NCBI RefSeq assembly: GCF_029338315.1
Contig: NZ_CP119794.1
Location: 1,612,001 to 1,676,000, forward strand
Reading direction: 5' to 3'
Origin: Haloarcula regularis
GTDB taxonomy: Archaea > Halobacteriota > Halobacteria > Halobacteriales > Haloarculaceae
Length of the DNA stretch: 64,000 bases
Shown: positions 55,895-64,000 of the stretch, one piece after another
How the letters are laid out: every line of letters starts with the position of its first letter
Position numbering within the stretch: position 1 is the stretch's first letter
Made by a program: the position numbers and the translations under genes
The notes under the pieces: generated by a model
Databases searched by the model: none
Seen by the model: the letters and a program-made list of their open reading frames with translations, nothing else
Told to the model about the DNA's origin: nothing

Positions 55895-56821
55895 TCAGTC
55901 CAAGTAGTACCCGACGGTTCGTTCGAGGCCCTCTTCGAACGTGTATTCCGGTTCCCAGCCGAGTGCTTCGATTTTCTCCGTTTCGAGTGCATAGCGCTGG
56001 TCGTGGCCGGCGCGATCCTCGACGAACTCGATCAGGTCGTCGTCTGCCCCGACAGCATCCAAAATCGCTTCGGTGACTTCGAGGTTCGTCTTTTCGGCGT
56101 GACTTCCGATGTTATAGATCTCCCCAACATTCCCCTTCCGGAGAACCACGTCGAGTGCTCGGCAGTTATCCTCAACGTAGATCCACTCGCGGACGTTCGA
56201 TCCGTCTCCGTATACGGGAAGGTTCTCACCGGCCGCAGCGTTCTGGATGAATTTCGGGATGAGTTTCTCGGGGTGCTGACGGGGACCGAAGTTGTTGCAC
56301 GTCCGTGTAATGAGGACAGGAAGGTCGTGAGTCGTCTGGAAGCTCTGTGCGAGGAGGTCCGCACCCGCCTTCGTCGCCGAATAGGGGTTCCGGGGATTGA
56401 GTGGATCGTTTTCGGAGAACTTCCCGTCGAGAATCTGGCCGTACACCTCGTCGGTCGAGATCTGGAGGAAGCGCTTGATATTTGCCTCGTTGGCAGCGTC
56501 GAGGAGGTTCTGGGTGCCCTGAACGTTTGTTGTGACGAAGGGTTTTGCACCTTCGATTGACCGGTCTACGTGTGTTTCCGCCGCGAAGTTGACGATTGCA
56601 TCAACGTCGGAAACGAGGTCCGTCACGAGATCGCGGTCACGGATGTCACCTTCGACGAACTCGTGGCGTGGGTCGTCAAGAATGCCATCGAGGTTGTCCT
56701 TCGAGCCCGCGTACGTCATCGCGTCTAACGTGATGACTTCGTCGTCCTCGTGCTCGTTGAGGACGTAATGGACGAAGTTCGAACCAATGAACCCAGCACC
56801 ACCAGTGACGAGAATTTGCAT
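55895..56821 (-). CDS. rmlB: dTDP-glucose 4,6-dehydratase
   Basis: This 308-residue short-chain dehydratase has the NAD-binding VTGGAGFIGSNFVHY and the RmlB hallmark STDEVYGQILDGKFSEND. The active site is YSATKAGADLLAQSF. It converts dTDP-glucose to dTDP-4-keto-6-deoxyglucose, the branch point of deoxysugars. Its stop lies two bases before the Nudix start, so they are co-transcribed. TAAATAGG on the minus strand (56843-56850) is 26 bases upstream, giving a leaderless start. Haloarchaeal homologues such as Agl12 serve surface-glycan synthesis. Confidence 0.92.
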   Translation of the reverse strand: MQILVTGGAGFIGSNFVHYVLNEHEDDEVITLDAMTYAGSKDNLDGILDDPRHEFVEGDIRDRDLVTDLVSDVDAIVNFAAETHVDRSIEGAKPFVTTNVQGTQNLLDAANEANIKRFLQISTDEVYGQILDGKFSENDPLNPRNPYSATKAGADLLAQSFQTTHDLPVLITRTCNNFGPRQHPEKLIPKFIQNAAAGENLPVYGDGSNVREWIYVEDNCRALDVVLRKGNVGEIYNIGSHAEKTNLEVTEAILDAVGADDDLIEFVEDRAGHDQRYALETEKIEALGWEPEYTFEEGLERTVGYYLD

Positions 56822-56842
56822 ACTATGACCGTGTTCGCAGTA

Positions 56843-56850
56843 CCTATTTA
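56843..56850 (-). promoter_or_regulatory. TATA box for rmlB
   Basis: TAAATAGG read on the minus strand is centred about 26 bases before ATG 56821, typical of a leaderless haloarchaeal transcript. Confidence 0.45.
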
Positions 56851-57268
56851 CATTACTGTCGGAACACTATGATATGCCTGTCCTGGTTGTCGGTGGTGCG
56901 AACGGATTCCTCGACAATTAACGTCGCATGCCCAGTTCAACAATGAGGTTATGTTGCTCACGGATCAATGAGTGACGGTGACTTGCGCCCGCCGATCCAG
57001 CGAATACTGGCAGACCTGATCGAATATGACACTATCGGTCTCTTCGATATTGCATATTCTTTGCGTGTTTCCCTCTGAGTGCGCTGGGCAGTGATTCCGA
57101 TTGTGTCGGCCGCAGCGAGAAATTGCTTAGTAAGAAATCGAGAAAAACGTCTAGCGAGATGCGACAGGACTGACCCTACGCTTTCTCGATGCCGAAACAG
57201 TAAAATCAGAACTGGACCCCACAACCGGCGTTACGCGGGGATGTGGAAACTCTCGGAGGTGCATTACG
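56851..57268. other. Gap between rmlB and the zinc-ribbon gene
   Basis: About 420 bases. A 36-codon plus-strand frame at 56968 (MSDGDLRPPIQRILADLIEY) and a longer minus-strand frame exist, but neither has a recognisable motif or a promoter at normal spacing. Confidence 0.4.
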
Positions 57269-57448
57269 TTAGATCTGGTAGCGGTTCCGATTCTCCAGGA
57301 AGTGGGCGCGCGCGCCCTCAGGGAGATCCTCGAAGCGAAGTACTTCCTGACAGCCGAGACCCGGACATTTCATCACACGCTTATTTTCGAGTTCGTTCGC
57401 TGCAACAACGGTGCCACAGGCTGGACAGGTGTGGGTGATGATGCGCAT
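57269..57448 (-). CDS. 59-residue zinc-ribbon protein
   Basis: ATG 57448 is two bases after the rmlA stop at 57451 and opens a frame of 59 residues: MRIITHTCPACGTVVAANEL, then KRVMKCPGLGCQEVLRFEDL and a polar helical tail. Two Cys pairs (CPAC and CPGLGC) form a zinc ribbon. Such small proteins are seldom annotated. The tight coupling to rmlA and the clear motif support it as a real gene, perhaps a regulator or partner of the glycan enzymes. Confidence 0.72.
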   Translation of the reverse strand: MRIITHTCPACGTVVAANELENKRVMKCPGLGCQEVLRFEDLPEGARAHFLENRNRYQI

Positions 57449-57450
57449 AT

Positions 57451-58524
57451 TTAGAGTTTGAGTTGAGAGTTCTCTCCGACGATGAGTCGGCGGCCCTCCG
57501 GAAGGAGATTGTCCGCGCTTTCGACGTTAGCGTTGCGTCCGAGTAAGCTATCGACGATACGGCCATTCGCGGTAATTTCAGAGTCGCCGATGACAACGCT
57601 ATTCTCAATGTGGATGTCTTCCAGCGTAGAGTTCGCGCCAATTGACGTATACGGGCCGACGTACGTCCCACTCTTGATGGTCGTGTTCTCTGCGACGGAG
57701 ACTGGACCCCGAACGACAGCACCGTCCTCAATAATTGCAGATTCAGCGAGCTCGATGGGGCCGTCAGTCTCTGCGCCGTCTTCTACGACGCCAGCAGTAT
57801 TCAATACCTTGTCTTCGAGGACAAGCCGATTCGCCTCCAGAATGTCTTCTGGTTTCCCAGTGTCTTTCCACCAGCCTGTGACAACGTGAGAGTCGATTTC
57901 GTAGCCGTCTTCGAGAAGATTCTGGATGGCATCCGTTATTTCGAGTTCGCCACGCCACGACGGTTCGAGATCGTCGATGACGTCGAAGACCTCAGATGAG
58001 AAGACGTACATCCCGATAAGCGCAAGGTTGGTTGGCGGGTCGTCGGGTTTCTCGATGAGTTCCGTGACGTTGCCCTCGTCATCAACATCTGCGATGCCGA
58101 ATGCCTTCGGATTGTTCACTTTCTGAAGGGCGATGCCTGCAGCGTAATTACCGGCCTCAAAACTTTTAATTAAGTCGTTTATGCCCGATTTGAGAATGTT
58201 GTCTCCGAGGTACATCACGAAATCATCATCACCGACGAAGTCTTTTGAACAACCGGCAGCGTGCGCGAGTCCAAGTGGATTTCCTTGGACAATGTACGTG
58301 ATCTCGACACCATACTCAGAGCCGTCACCAAGGAGTTTCTGGAGGTCATCTCGGCCTTTATTACCGAGAACAACACCAATCTCGGTGATACCTGCTTCTT
58401 TGAGATCTTCGATTGCGTACTCAAGAACGGGCTTATTCGCAACAGGGACCAACTGTTTTGGCCCTGTGTGAGTGATCGGTCGAAGGCGGCTACCGGTACC
58501 TCCTGAGAGAACAACGCCTTTCAT
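57451..58524 (-). CDS. rmlA: Glucose-1-phosphate thymidylyltransferase, long form
   Basis: The first 240 residues form the nucleotidyltransferase domain: VVLSGGTGSRLRPITHTGPK, then FVMYLGDNILKSGI, and TGWWKDTGKPEDILEAN. Residues 240-357 form a left-handed beta-helix (hexapeptide-like repeats AIIEDGAVVRGPVSVAENTT). This long form is usual in archaea, as in Agl11. It makes dTDP-glucose for RmlB. It sits between the rmlC-like gene (2 bases) and the zinc-ribbon gene (2 bases), in one operon. Confidence 0.92.
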   Translation of the reverse strand: MKGVVLSGGTGSRLRPITHTGPKQLVPVANKPVLEYAIEDLKEAGITEIGVVLGNKGRDDLQKLLGDGSEYGVEITYIVQGNPLGLAHAAGCSKDFVGDDDFVMYLGDNILKSGINDLIKSFEAGNYAAGIALQKVNNPKAFGIADVDDEGNVTELIEKPDDPPTNLALIGMYVFSSEVFDVIDDLEPSWRGELEITDAIQNLLEDGYEIDSHVVTGWWKDTGKPEDILEANRLVLEDKVLNTAGVVEDGAETDGPIELAESAIIEDGAVVRGPVSVAENTTIKSGTYVGPYTSIGANSTLEDIHIENSVVIGDSEITANGRIVDSLLGRNANVESADNLLPEGRRLIVGENSQLKL

Positions 58525-58526
58525 AT

Positions 58527-58988
58527 TTAATGTGGCTGTTCCTCCCAGTCCATAGGAATGTCGTCTGTATGGGGGGGGAGCCGCTCTTCGTCTGGATCAT
58601 CATAGTCATAGGGGTTTGTGGGGAAATTGATTAGAATCGCCTGCTCATTCCCTACGACTTTGAATCCGTGCCAACACTCCCCTGGAATTCGAATCGCTGT
58701 TTGATTGTGTTCCCCAATAACGAATTTATTGACTTCACCTTGGGTAGACGAACTGTCCCGGTCGTCGTAGATACCGACTTTGATTCGCCCGCTTGGACAA
58801 ATGAAGTGATCCACTTGTCCACGGGTGTGTCTGTGCCACGCTCGAACGATTCCTGGATAACTGAGTGAGTAATAGGACATCGCTGGCTCTGGATCATATA
58901 GATCCCAGTCATCACGGAAGATTTCAACGAGGTGTCCCCTTTCGTCAGTATTGACCTCTAATTCTCGGGTTTCGACTCCTTCAATCAT
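58527..58988 (-). CDS. rmlC: dTDP-4-dehydrorhamnose 3,5-epimerase-like cupin
   Basis: The 153-residue cupin carries TDERGHLVEIFRDDWDLYD, then IVRAWHRHTRGQVDHFICPS with the catalytic His, and IRIPGECWHGFKVVGNEQAI. This matches haloarchaeal RmlC-like proteins such as Agl13. Because no RmlD reductase gene is in the window but an aminotransferase is, the product could be an epimerised keto sugar feeding an amino sugar rather than rhamnose. It is the gene upstream of rmlA in the operon. Confidence 0.85.
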   Translation of the reverse strand: MIEGVETRELEVNTDERGHLVEIFRDDWDLYDPEPAMSYYSLSYPGIVRAWHRHTRGQVDHFICPSGRIKVGIYDDRDSSSTQGEVNKFVIGEHNQTAIRIPGECWHGFKVVGNEQAILINFPTNPYDYDDPDEERLPPHTDDIPMDWEEQPH

Positions 58989-58997
58989 GGTTCAATT

Positions 58998-60352
58998 CTA
59001 GAGGTATCCCAGCTGTTCAAGCTGGTTTTTAACATCAGCACTCATTTCTTCTTCACCATTTTCGTCATAGATTGGTTTATGTCTCTTCTCATATTTATCT
59101 TCAATTTCTTCTAACGCTATTAATGCTTGTTCGGAAAGAGAGGTCGGTTGTGTGATCTCTCCTGTTGCAAGATCCCGTATGAGGTTGTAATCTTCATTTC
59201 AATCCGACGGAGCCCCTGTTCTGGTAGCGTTTGGTCATGAACAGTTACATCCTGATGTGGGCCGAGTGTCTCTGAAATCACGCCATCTTGATGACCCCGC
59301 GTATGTTCGACTCCTGCCAAGCGAAGGATCATATTATGAATGTCAATCTGACATACGTATTCAGAGACTGTTTTCGGTTCTGATTCCCCCGGATGTGAAA
59401 TAATAAGCGGAATTTGGACGAGTTCGTCATAGAGGAAGGTTCCTACACCCATATAATCGTGTTCCCCGAGACACTTTCCGTGGTCAGCAGTTAGAATCAC
59501 GACTGTATCATCTGCCATACCACGCTTTTTGAGTAACTCTATGAGATCACCGATACGCTCGTCAAGATAATTCAAACAGGCATCGTATCGGTCATTGATA
59601 CACTCGGTTTCGTTACTACTGTACTTCTCATTCAAAGAACGGAGATGCCACGCAATATCAGCTGAACAATCACCTTTTCTGAACTTGGAAAGATATTCTT
59701 CGGGAGGATTGTAAGGCTCATGAGCATCCATATAGTTGAGAAACATAAAGAAAGGCCGGTCACCATTTTGCTCCAGCCAGGTGGCAACGCGGTCGTTAAG
59801 TACATCAGCATTTGCATAATTGTCCTGCTGCCGTCGATCGTAGATTGTATTAAGTGTCCGCTTTATTGGATTCCCCTCAAAAGCCCACTTCCCCGCTTCA
59901 ACATATTTGCGGAGTCCTTCATAGTCTTCATCATCAATTCGCTGGTATAGTTCACGAGGTCGCTTTGTGTCGAAGGGTAGCGGCACTCGGACATCTTGGA
60001 AATCGTCGAAGCCTGTATCGTAGTCAAAATCGGTTGAGATCCATGGGTTTGTAGATAGGCCAACAGTCCGATAACCATTGTCTGAGAGCCGTCCGGCTAA
60101 CGCATAACTGTCTGGTACTGAGAATCGTTTGTGACATGCATGGGCGCCGTGCTCAGACGGACATCTGCCAGTGAAGAGTGTACCATGCGTAGGTACGGTC
60201 CACGAACTATTTGCTATAGCATTTTCATATACTGTCGAGTTTTCAGCGAACGCATCGATTTCTGGCGTTGTTGACCGATGATATCCGTAGCAGGAGAGAC
60301 GGTCTGCTGAGACAGAATCCATTACGACTAACAGAATGTTCGGTTTAGTCAT
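58998..60352 (-). pseudogene. Sulfatase-superfamily enzyme with Thr at the nucleophile site (one frameshift near 59195)
   Basis: The alkaline-phosphatase-fold enzyme shows metal-site Asp in VVMDSVSADRLSCYGYHRST and VILTADHGKCLGEHDYMG. At the nucleophile position it reads SSWTVPTHGTLFTG, so the Cys or Ser that is turned into formylglycine in true sulfatases is Thr. That arrangement is known in phosphoethanolamine and phosphoglycerol transferases of the same superfamily. The frame breaks after RRIE; one frame on, it continues DYNLIRDLATGEITQPTSLS to the archaeal tail QLEQLGYL. Repaired length is about 450 residues. A role in modifying the surface glycan is inferred. Confidence 0.85.
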
Positions 60353-60356
60353 CTTG

Positions 60357-61522
60357 TTAATTCGTGGGCTGCCCTGATACTTGTTCTGGGGCGTTTATTG
60401 ATTGGTCGTCACCATAGGATGCTACAGCGTCAATGACAGTAGCAACTTCTTCGTCGGTGAAGGTTGAGGACATCGGTAGGGTCAAGATCTGTTCCCAGAC
60501 CGTCTCAGTTACTGGTACGTCCGGGTCATGGTCTTCAAAGACCGGATGTTTGTACACCGGCATATAATGCACTGTTGCGCCGACATCGTGTTCGTCCAGA
60601 TGTTCGATGATGTCATCTCGCTGTTCAGTGGCAACACGGACTGTGTAGTTGTACCGTGCGTGAGTGACATGGTCCTTATCTCGGAGGGGTATGACCCAGT
60701 CGAGTTCTTCGAATCCGTCCCAGTAGGCGTCAGCGATTTCGTTTCGCCGGGTACGCATCTCGGGTAATCGTTCCAATTGTGCAAGACCCATGCCAGCTGA
60801 GATATCATGCATAAAGTACTTGTATCCGACATCTTTGACTTCATAGTACCAACTGTATCCCTCATCCTCAGACCGTTCATGTGTTGATTGGTCTACACCC
60901 AACTTGCTCATAGCTTCGCCTGTGAAGCGATATCATCGTCGTCCGTCACCAGAGCACCACCCTCCCCCGTCGTCAAAGGTTTCGTCGCTTGAAAACTAAA
61001 ACAACCAATATCTCCGATAGTTCCGATCGATTTATCTTGGAACGTTGTTCCGACGGCGTGGGCACAATCCTCAATAACAACGGCGTCATGATCGTGAGCG
61101 ATCTCGACGATGGATTCGATTTCGGCCGGTTGCCCCCCGTAGTGGACCGGGATCACAGCTGCAGTATCGTCTGTAATTCGTTTTTGCAGGGCATCCGGTG
61201 ACATATTTAGAGTTTCTGGCTCGACATCTACCCAACCAATCTCATAGTTGTTATACCAGCAGACAAAAGCTGTTGACACCCATGTAAGCGGTGGGACTAA
61301 GATTTCACTCCCTGAAAGGTCAGACGCTTTTATTGAGAGATCAAGAGCACTAGTCCCAGAGTTTGTCGCAATCACATGTCCATAACCGAATTGTCCGGAA
61401 AATTTCGACTCAAACTTATCGACTTTGGGTCCAAGCCCGATCCACCCTGTGTCAAGTGCTTCTTTGATCTGAGCAAATTCTTGGTCTCCCATATCCGGCT
61501 TGGCGACAGGTATCATATGCAT
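60357..61522 (-). pseudogene. DegT/DnrJ/EryC1-family sugar aminotransferase (one frameshift)
   Basis: The N-terminal part (61522 to 60908) contains EALDTGWIGLGPKVDKFESK, ATNSGTSALDLSI for cofactor binding, VIPVHYGGQPAEI, VIEDCAHAVGTTF and the PLP lysine in FQATKPLTTGEGGALV. The frame breaks at KL near 60909 and continues as SKLGVDQSTHERSED to YNYTVRVATEQRDD and LPMSSTFTDEEVATV. A single missing base restores a protein of about 388 residues. It would transfer an amino group to a keto sugar made by RmlB, giving an amino-deoxysugar. Confidence 0.88.
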
Positions 61523-61610
61523 ATAATGTGTAGGTGATGTGATTAAAATACTGTTGATTGAGTCGACTCGTCTCTCAGATCTAAATCGGATCAGTAAATA
61601 GGTATCGCAA

Positions 61611-61618
61611 TTTATATT
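61611..61618 (+). promoter_or_regulatory. TATA box for the flippase gene
   Basis: TTTATATT is centred about 30 bases before GTG 61644. It also lies in the divergent gap with the aminotransferase gene (61523-61643). Confidence 0.45.
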
Positions 61619-61643
61619 CCAGAACCAAAGAATAACTTATTCT

Positions 61644-63184
61644 GTGAGTGAAGTTGGTGAGAGCCTTGTTCGGCTCGCAAAAGGCGCGAGCCTGGTGTTC
61701 GTTGGAACAATTATCGGACGCTTTCTCGCCCTGTTTGGGCAAATTTTAATTGTCCGCTCATTATCACCAGATCTGTTCGGAAAAGTATCCCTTGCTTTTT
61801 CAATCGTTGCATCTTTGGGTGGTATTTTGGTACTTGGTGCTCCGCAGGGAGTAGCACGTCTCATTGCTGCAAACAAGGACTATCAAACTAAGCGGGAATT
61901 CTTACAAACCGGACTGTTAATCGCTTTTGCGGGTGGGATCATCGGTTCTAGTGTGATATATTTTAACCGATTCAGGATTCAACGACTGATGGATACCCCT
62001 CAACTTGCGTCTCTTCTTTCGATCCTTCTGATCTACTTATTGATTGCTCCCATCCAGCATGTAATGATTGGCGGTCTTCGAGGGTTCAAACGGCCAGGGC
62101 CACGCGTGTTATCAAAAGATATTTTCGCACGTATTGTCGGATTGGTTATTCTATTTATGTTTCTTGTTTCTGGAGAGCCTTTCTTGGGGACGATAATATA
62201 CTGGGTAAGTATACCAATCCTAATCTTCATAGGCTCTCTTTATTTTTGAGCCAATCAATCTCAATTGAAGAATTAATCCGACAGCCACCTTCTACTGCGT
62301 CGATACGGAAGTTTCTTACATTCTCATGGCCGCTTGCGTTCAGTTCCTCATTCGTATTGTTGATGTCTCAGTTGGATATATTAATGATTGGTGTTTTTTT
62401 ATCTTCTCGTGAGGTCGGTCTATATCGGGCAGTACAACCACTGAAAGAGGTAGTGCTCTTCTTTCTGACTTCGTTTGTATTCCTTTATTTACCAATAGCA
62501 ACTGAATACTATGCCGGAGATCGGTACTCTGATCTAAGAGATCTGTATTTGACATCGACAAAATGGATTGTTACTGTTACTTTCCCTATCGTTTTGACGA
62601 GCGTTCTATTTGCTAATGATATAATTCGGATTCTTTTTGGAAAAAGCTACACTCCTGCAAGTACTGCCTTTGCAATTTTGGTTATAGGGATGTTCACGCG
62701 TGTAATCGTCGGGCCAAATGGTGCGACTATTCAGGCTATCAACCGCTCAGAAATAGAGATGTACGCCTCCTTACTTGGGATGGTGGTAAATGTCGGATTC
62801 AATATTATGTTAATTCCTCTGATTGGAATCAAAGGGGCAGCAATTGCGACATCGTTCGGATTCATCTTTTACAATTTAATTGAAATTGTTGTCATCTACC
62901 GCGATACCGGGATTGTACCTATTTCAATGACCATTGTCACACCTATAATTCCAACAATAATTATTGGGAGCGTGTCTGCGCTGGTACTTCGTCACTGGAC
63001 CCTTGATCTCCCGTTACTAATGCTTATCACTATATTACTCGGTCTTCTTCATGTGGGGTCGGTCATCATTACAAGGAATCTTGAAGAGAAGGATCTGCTC
63101 TTATTGAAAGAAATCGAAGAAAACACCTCACTAAATCTATCAAGGATAAGGGTATATCTCGAACAGCAGATCGATAAGAGATAG
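61644..63184 (+). pseudogene. Wzx-type polysaccharide flippase (one frameshift)
   Basis: Two overlapping frames encode halves of one membrane protein. The first (61644 to about 62247) has six hydrophobic segments starting VRLAKGASLVFVGTIIGRFL and PDLFGKVSLAFSIVASLGG. It runs into TTATTTTTGAGCC, where the frame changes in a run of T. The second continues SIEELIRQPPSTASIRKFLT to 63184 with further membrane segments. Joined length is about 510 residues and 12-14 segments, normal for Wzx/Agl15-type flippases. It would move lipid-linked glycan across the membrane. Base composition is AT-rich compared with the rml genes, suggesting separate transfer. Confidence 0.85.
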
Positions 63185-64000
63185 CAGTCCTCCAAAGATC
63201 CCCCGCAAAATAGTGAATAGTGGAAGAATGGTTCTGTTGAACTCTCTTAGCGTTTTGCGGTTTTGTATAGCGGGGAGTTTCCATCGCTTCAGTCGTGAAC
63301 AGCAAGTAGAGTCCATCTCTCGAATGTCAGAGACGAAGGGTTTCAACAAGGCCGAAAGAATATAATGACAGGAAGAATCTTGCAGCGACCCATGGCTCTC
63401 ACAAATGATGGCATAGATCTCCCATGAAAATCCCGCAGCCGCAACTAAAGTCAAGAGAGTGCTGACTGAATGCCACAAAAAAGTCACTTTCTGGATGATT
63501 TGACGATCAGTCTTGGCTTCTACCGCGGAGTAGATTGAGGCAAGTCCAATTCACCGCTCCGGACAGACGAGATAGACCGGATCTTGACGGTAGCTGACGA
63601 AAGCTGTCGCTCACCGCCCAACGGATAGGCCGCGAGCTGACCGGGGTCAGCCCGCGTTTGGTGCCTGGGACGCCGGCACACCAACCCTGTTCGCTTTGAT
63701 TTTTCCACTGTCGACGCAACTCCTCTTCCAGTTCGTGACGAATTCAGTCACAGATGACCTCGATCTCTTGGTCTGGATCAGGTATAGACCGTCACTCCGG
63801 GTTGTATCCGGATTTTCGACCGGGCGTACCACCGTCAGTATGTGGTTGTTCGTCGTCCTCGTCTCCGCCGAATGAGGAGGACTCATCCTCAGTACCTCAC
63901 AATACGCTCGCGTTCGCAACAAGCGCTCCACGCTAGCCGTGCGCCGTCTCACCGACGGCGACATCGCCAGCAGCGTCCTCGCGGAGTTTCTGGGCCTCGT
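63185..64000. other. Right edge: IS5-like end fragment and degenerate coding sequence
   Basis: GGTTCTGTTGAACTC at 63231 resembles the IS5-type terminal repeat GGCTCTGTTGAAATC of the element at 7920, but no matching second end or transposase is present. From about 63520 to the edge a minus-strand frame keeps coding character between stops (AQKLREDAAGDVAVGETAHG, then GTEDESSSFGGDEDDEQPHT, RHELEEELRRQWKNQSEQ), so it is probably a decayed gene whose upstream part lies outside the window. No family is recognised. Confidence 0.4.

Noticed and set aside
63231..63250. A second IS5 copy with the 7920-type ends
   Set aside because: Only one end-like sequence is present, with mismatches, and no transposase is encoded nearby.
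1..64000. CRISPR arrays
   Set aside because: No run of direct repeats of about 30 bases with regular spacers was seen. The only periodic arrays are the 12-bp array at 49078 and the 18-bp coding repeat at 13676.

Overview
The window looks like haloarchaeal (class Halobacteria) DNA, probably an accessory or mobile-rich part of a chromosome or megaplasmid. The signs are acidic proteins, Bat-type HTH_10 regulators, HalOD1 and amphi-Trp domains, several ISH-type insertion sequences, Tat lipoproteins, and TATA boxes about 27 bases before start codons (leaderless transcripts). No rRNA, complete tRNA or CRISPR array was seen. Everything below was read by eye from the sequence; no database search was run.

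Left part (1-25.7 kb). A cut-off SpeH-type S-adenosylmethionine decarboxylase is followed by a DrrAB-type ABC exporter with an HTH_10 regulator, flanked by two paralogous alpha/beta hydrolases. From 5.9 to 9.8 kb is a nest of transposable elements: an IS200/IS605 element (tnpB plus broken tnpA), then a decayed IS6-type copy split by an IS5-type element that carries an amphi-Trp gene and is itself split by a 362-bp IS605-derived miniature element. Next come a DUF7504-like protein, a frameshifted HEAT-repeat protein, a HalOD1 protein, a Tat lipoprotein with YPGSMW hexad repeats, a frameshifted PEGA/PKD secreted protein, a TlpA/CcdA/lipoprotein redox operon, an S66 peptidase, a second IS6 relic, an IS1595 transposase and an EamA transporter.

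Middle part (25.7-44.7 kb). A sugar locus encodes DhaL, DhaK, an FrcBCA-like ABC importer, a PfkB-family kinase, a DeoR/GlpR regulator and a DhnA-type class I aldolase. Together they suggest import, phosphorylation and aldol cleavage of a ketose. A third IS6 relic follows. Then come DUF7519-like and DUF58 genes, a DUF433/DUF5615 toxin-antitoxin-like pair, and DUF4129 and DUF1616 membrane proteins, a MoxR-associated type of cluster without a MoxR gene in view.

Right part (45-64 kb). A 3' tRNA fragment beside a tyrosine integrase marks the edge of an integrated element. The element holds an HhH-like protein, a second integrase-like protein lacking the catalytic Arg I, a 12-bp-periodic repeat array, a DDE transposase followed closely by a divergent PCNA sliding clamp, an HNH endonuclease and small winged-helix proteins. 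Beyond it lies a surface-glycan locus: an IS5-disrupted Nudix gene, rmlB, a 59-aa zinc-ribbon gene, rmlA, an rmlC-like gene, a sulfatase-superfamily enzyme, a DegT aminotransferase and a Wzx-type flippase.

About ten otherwise well-conserved genes carry single frameshifts. Either the assembly has indel errors or this region is decaying; raw reads would decide.
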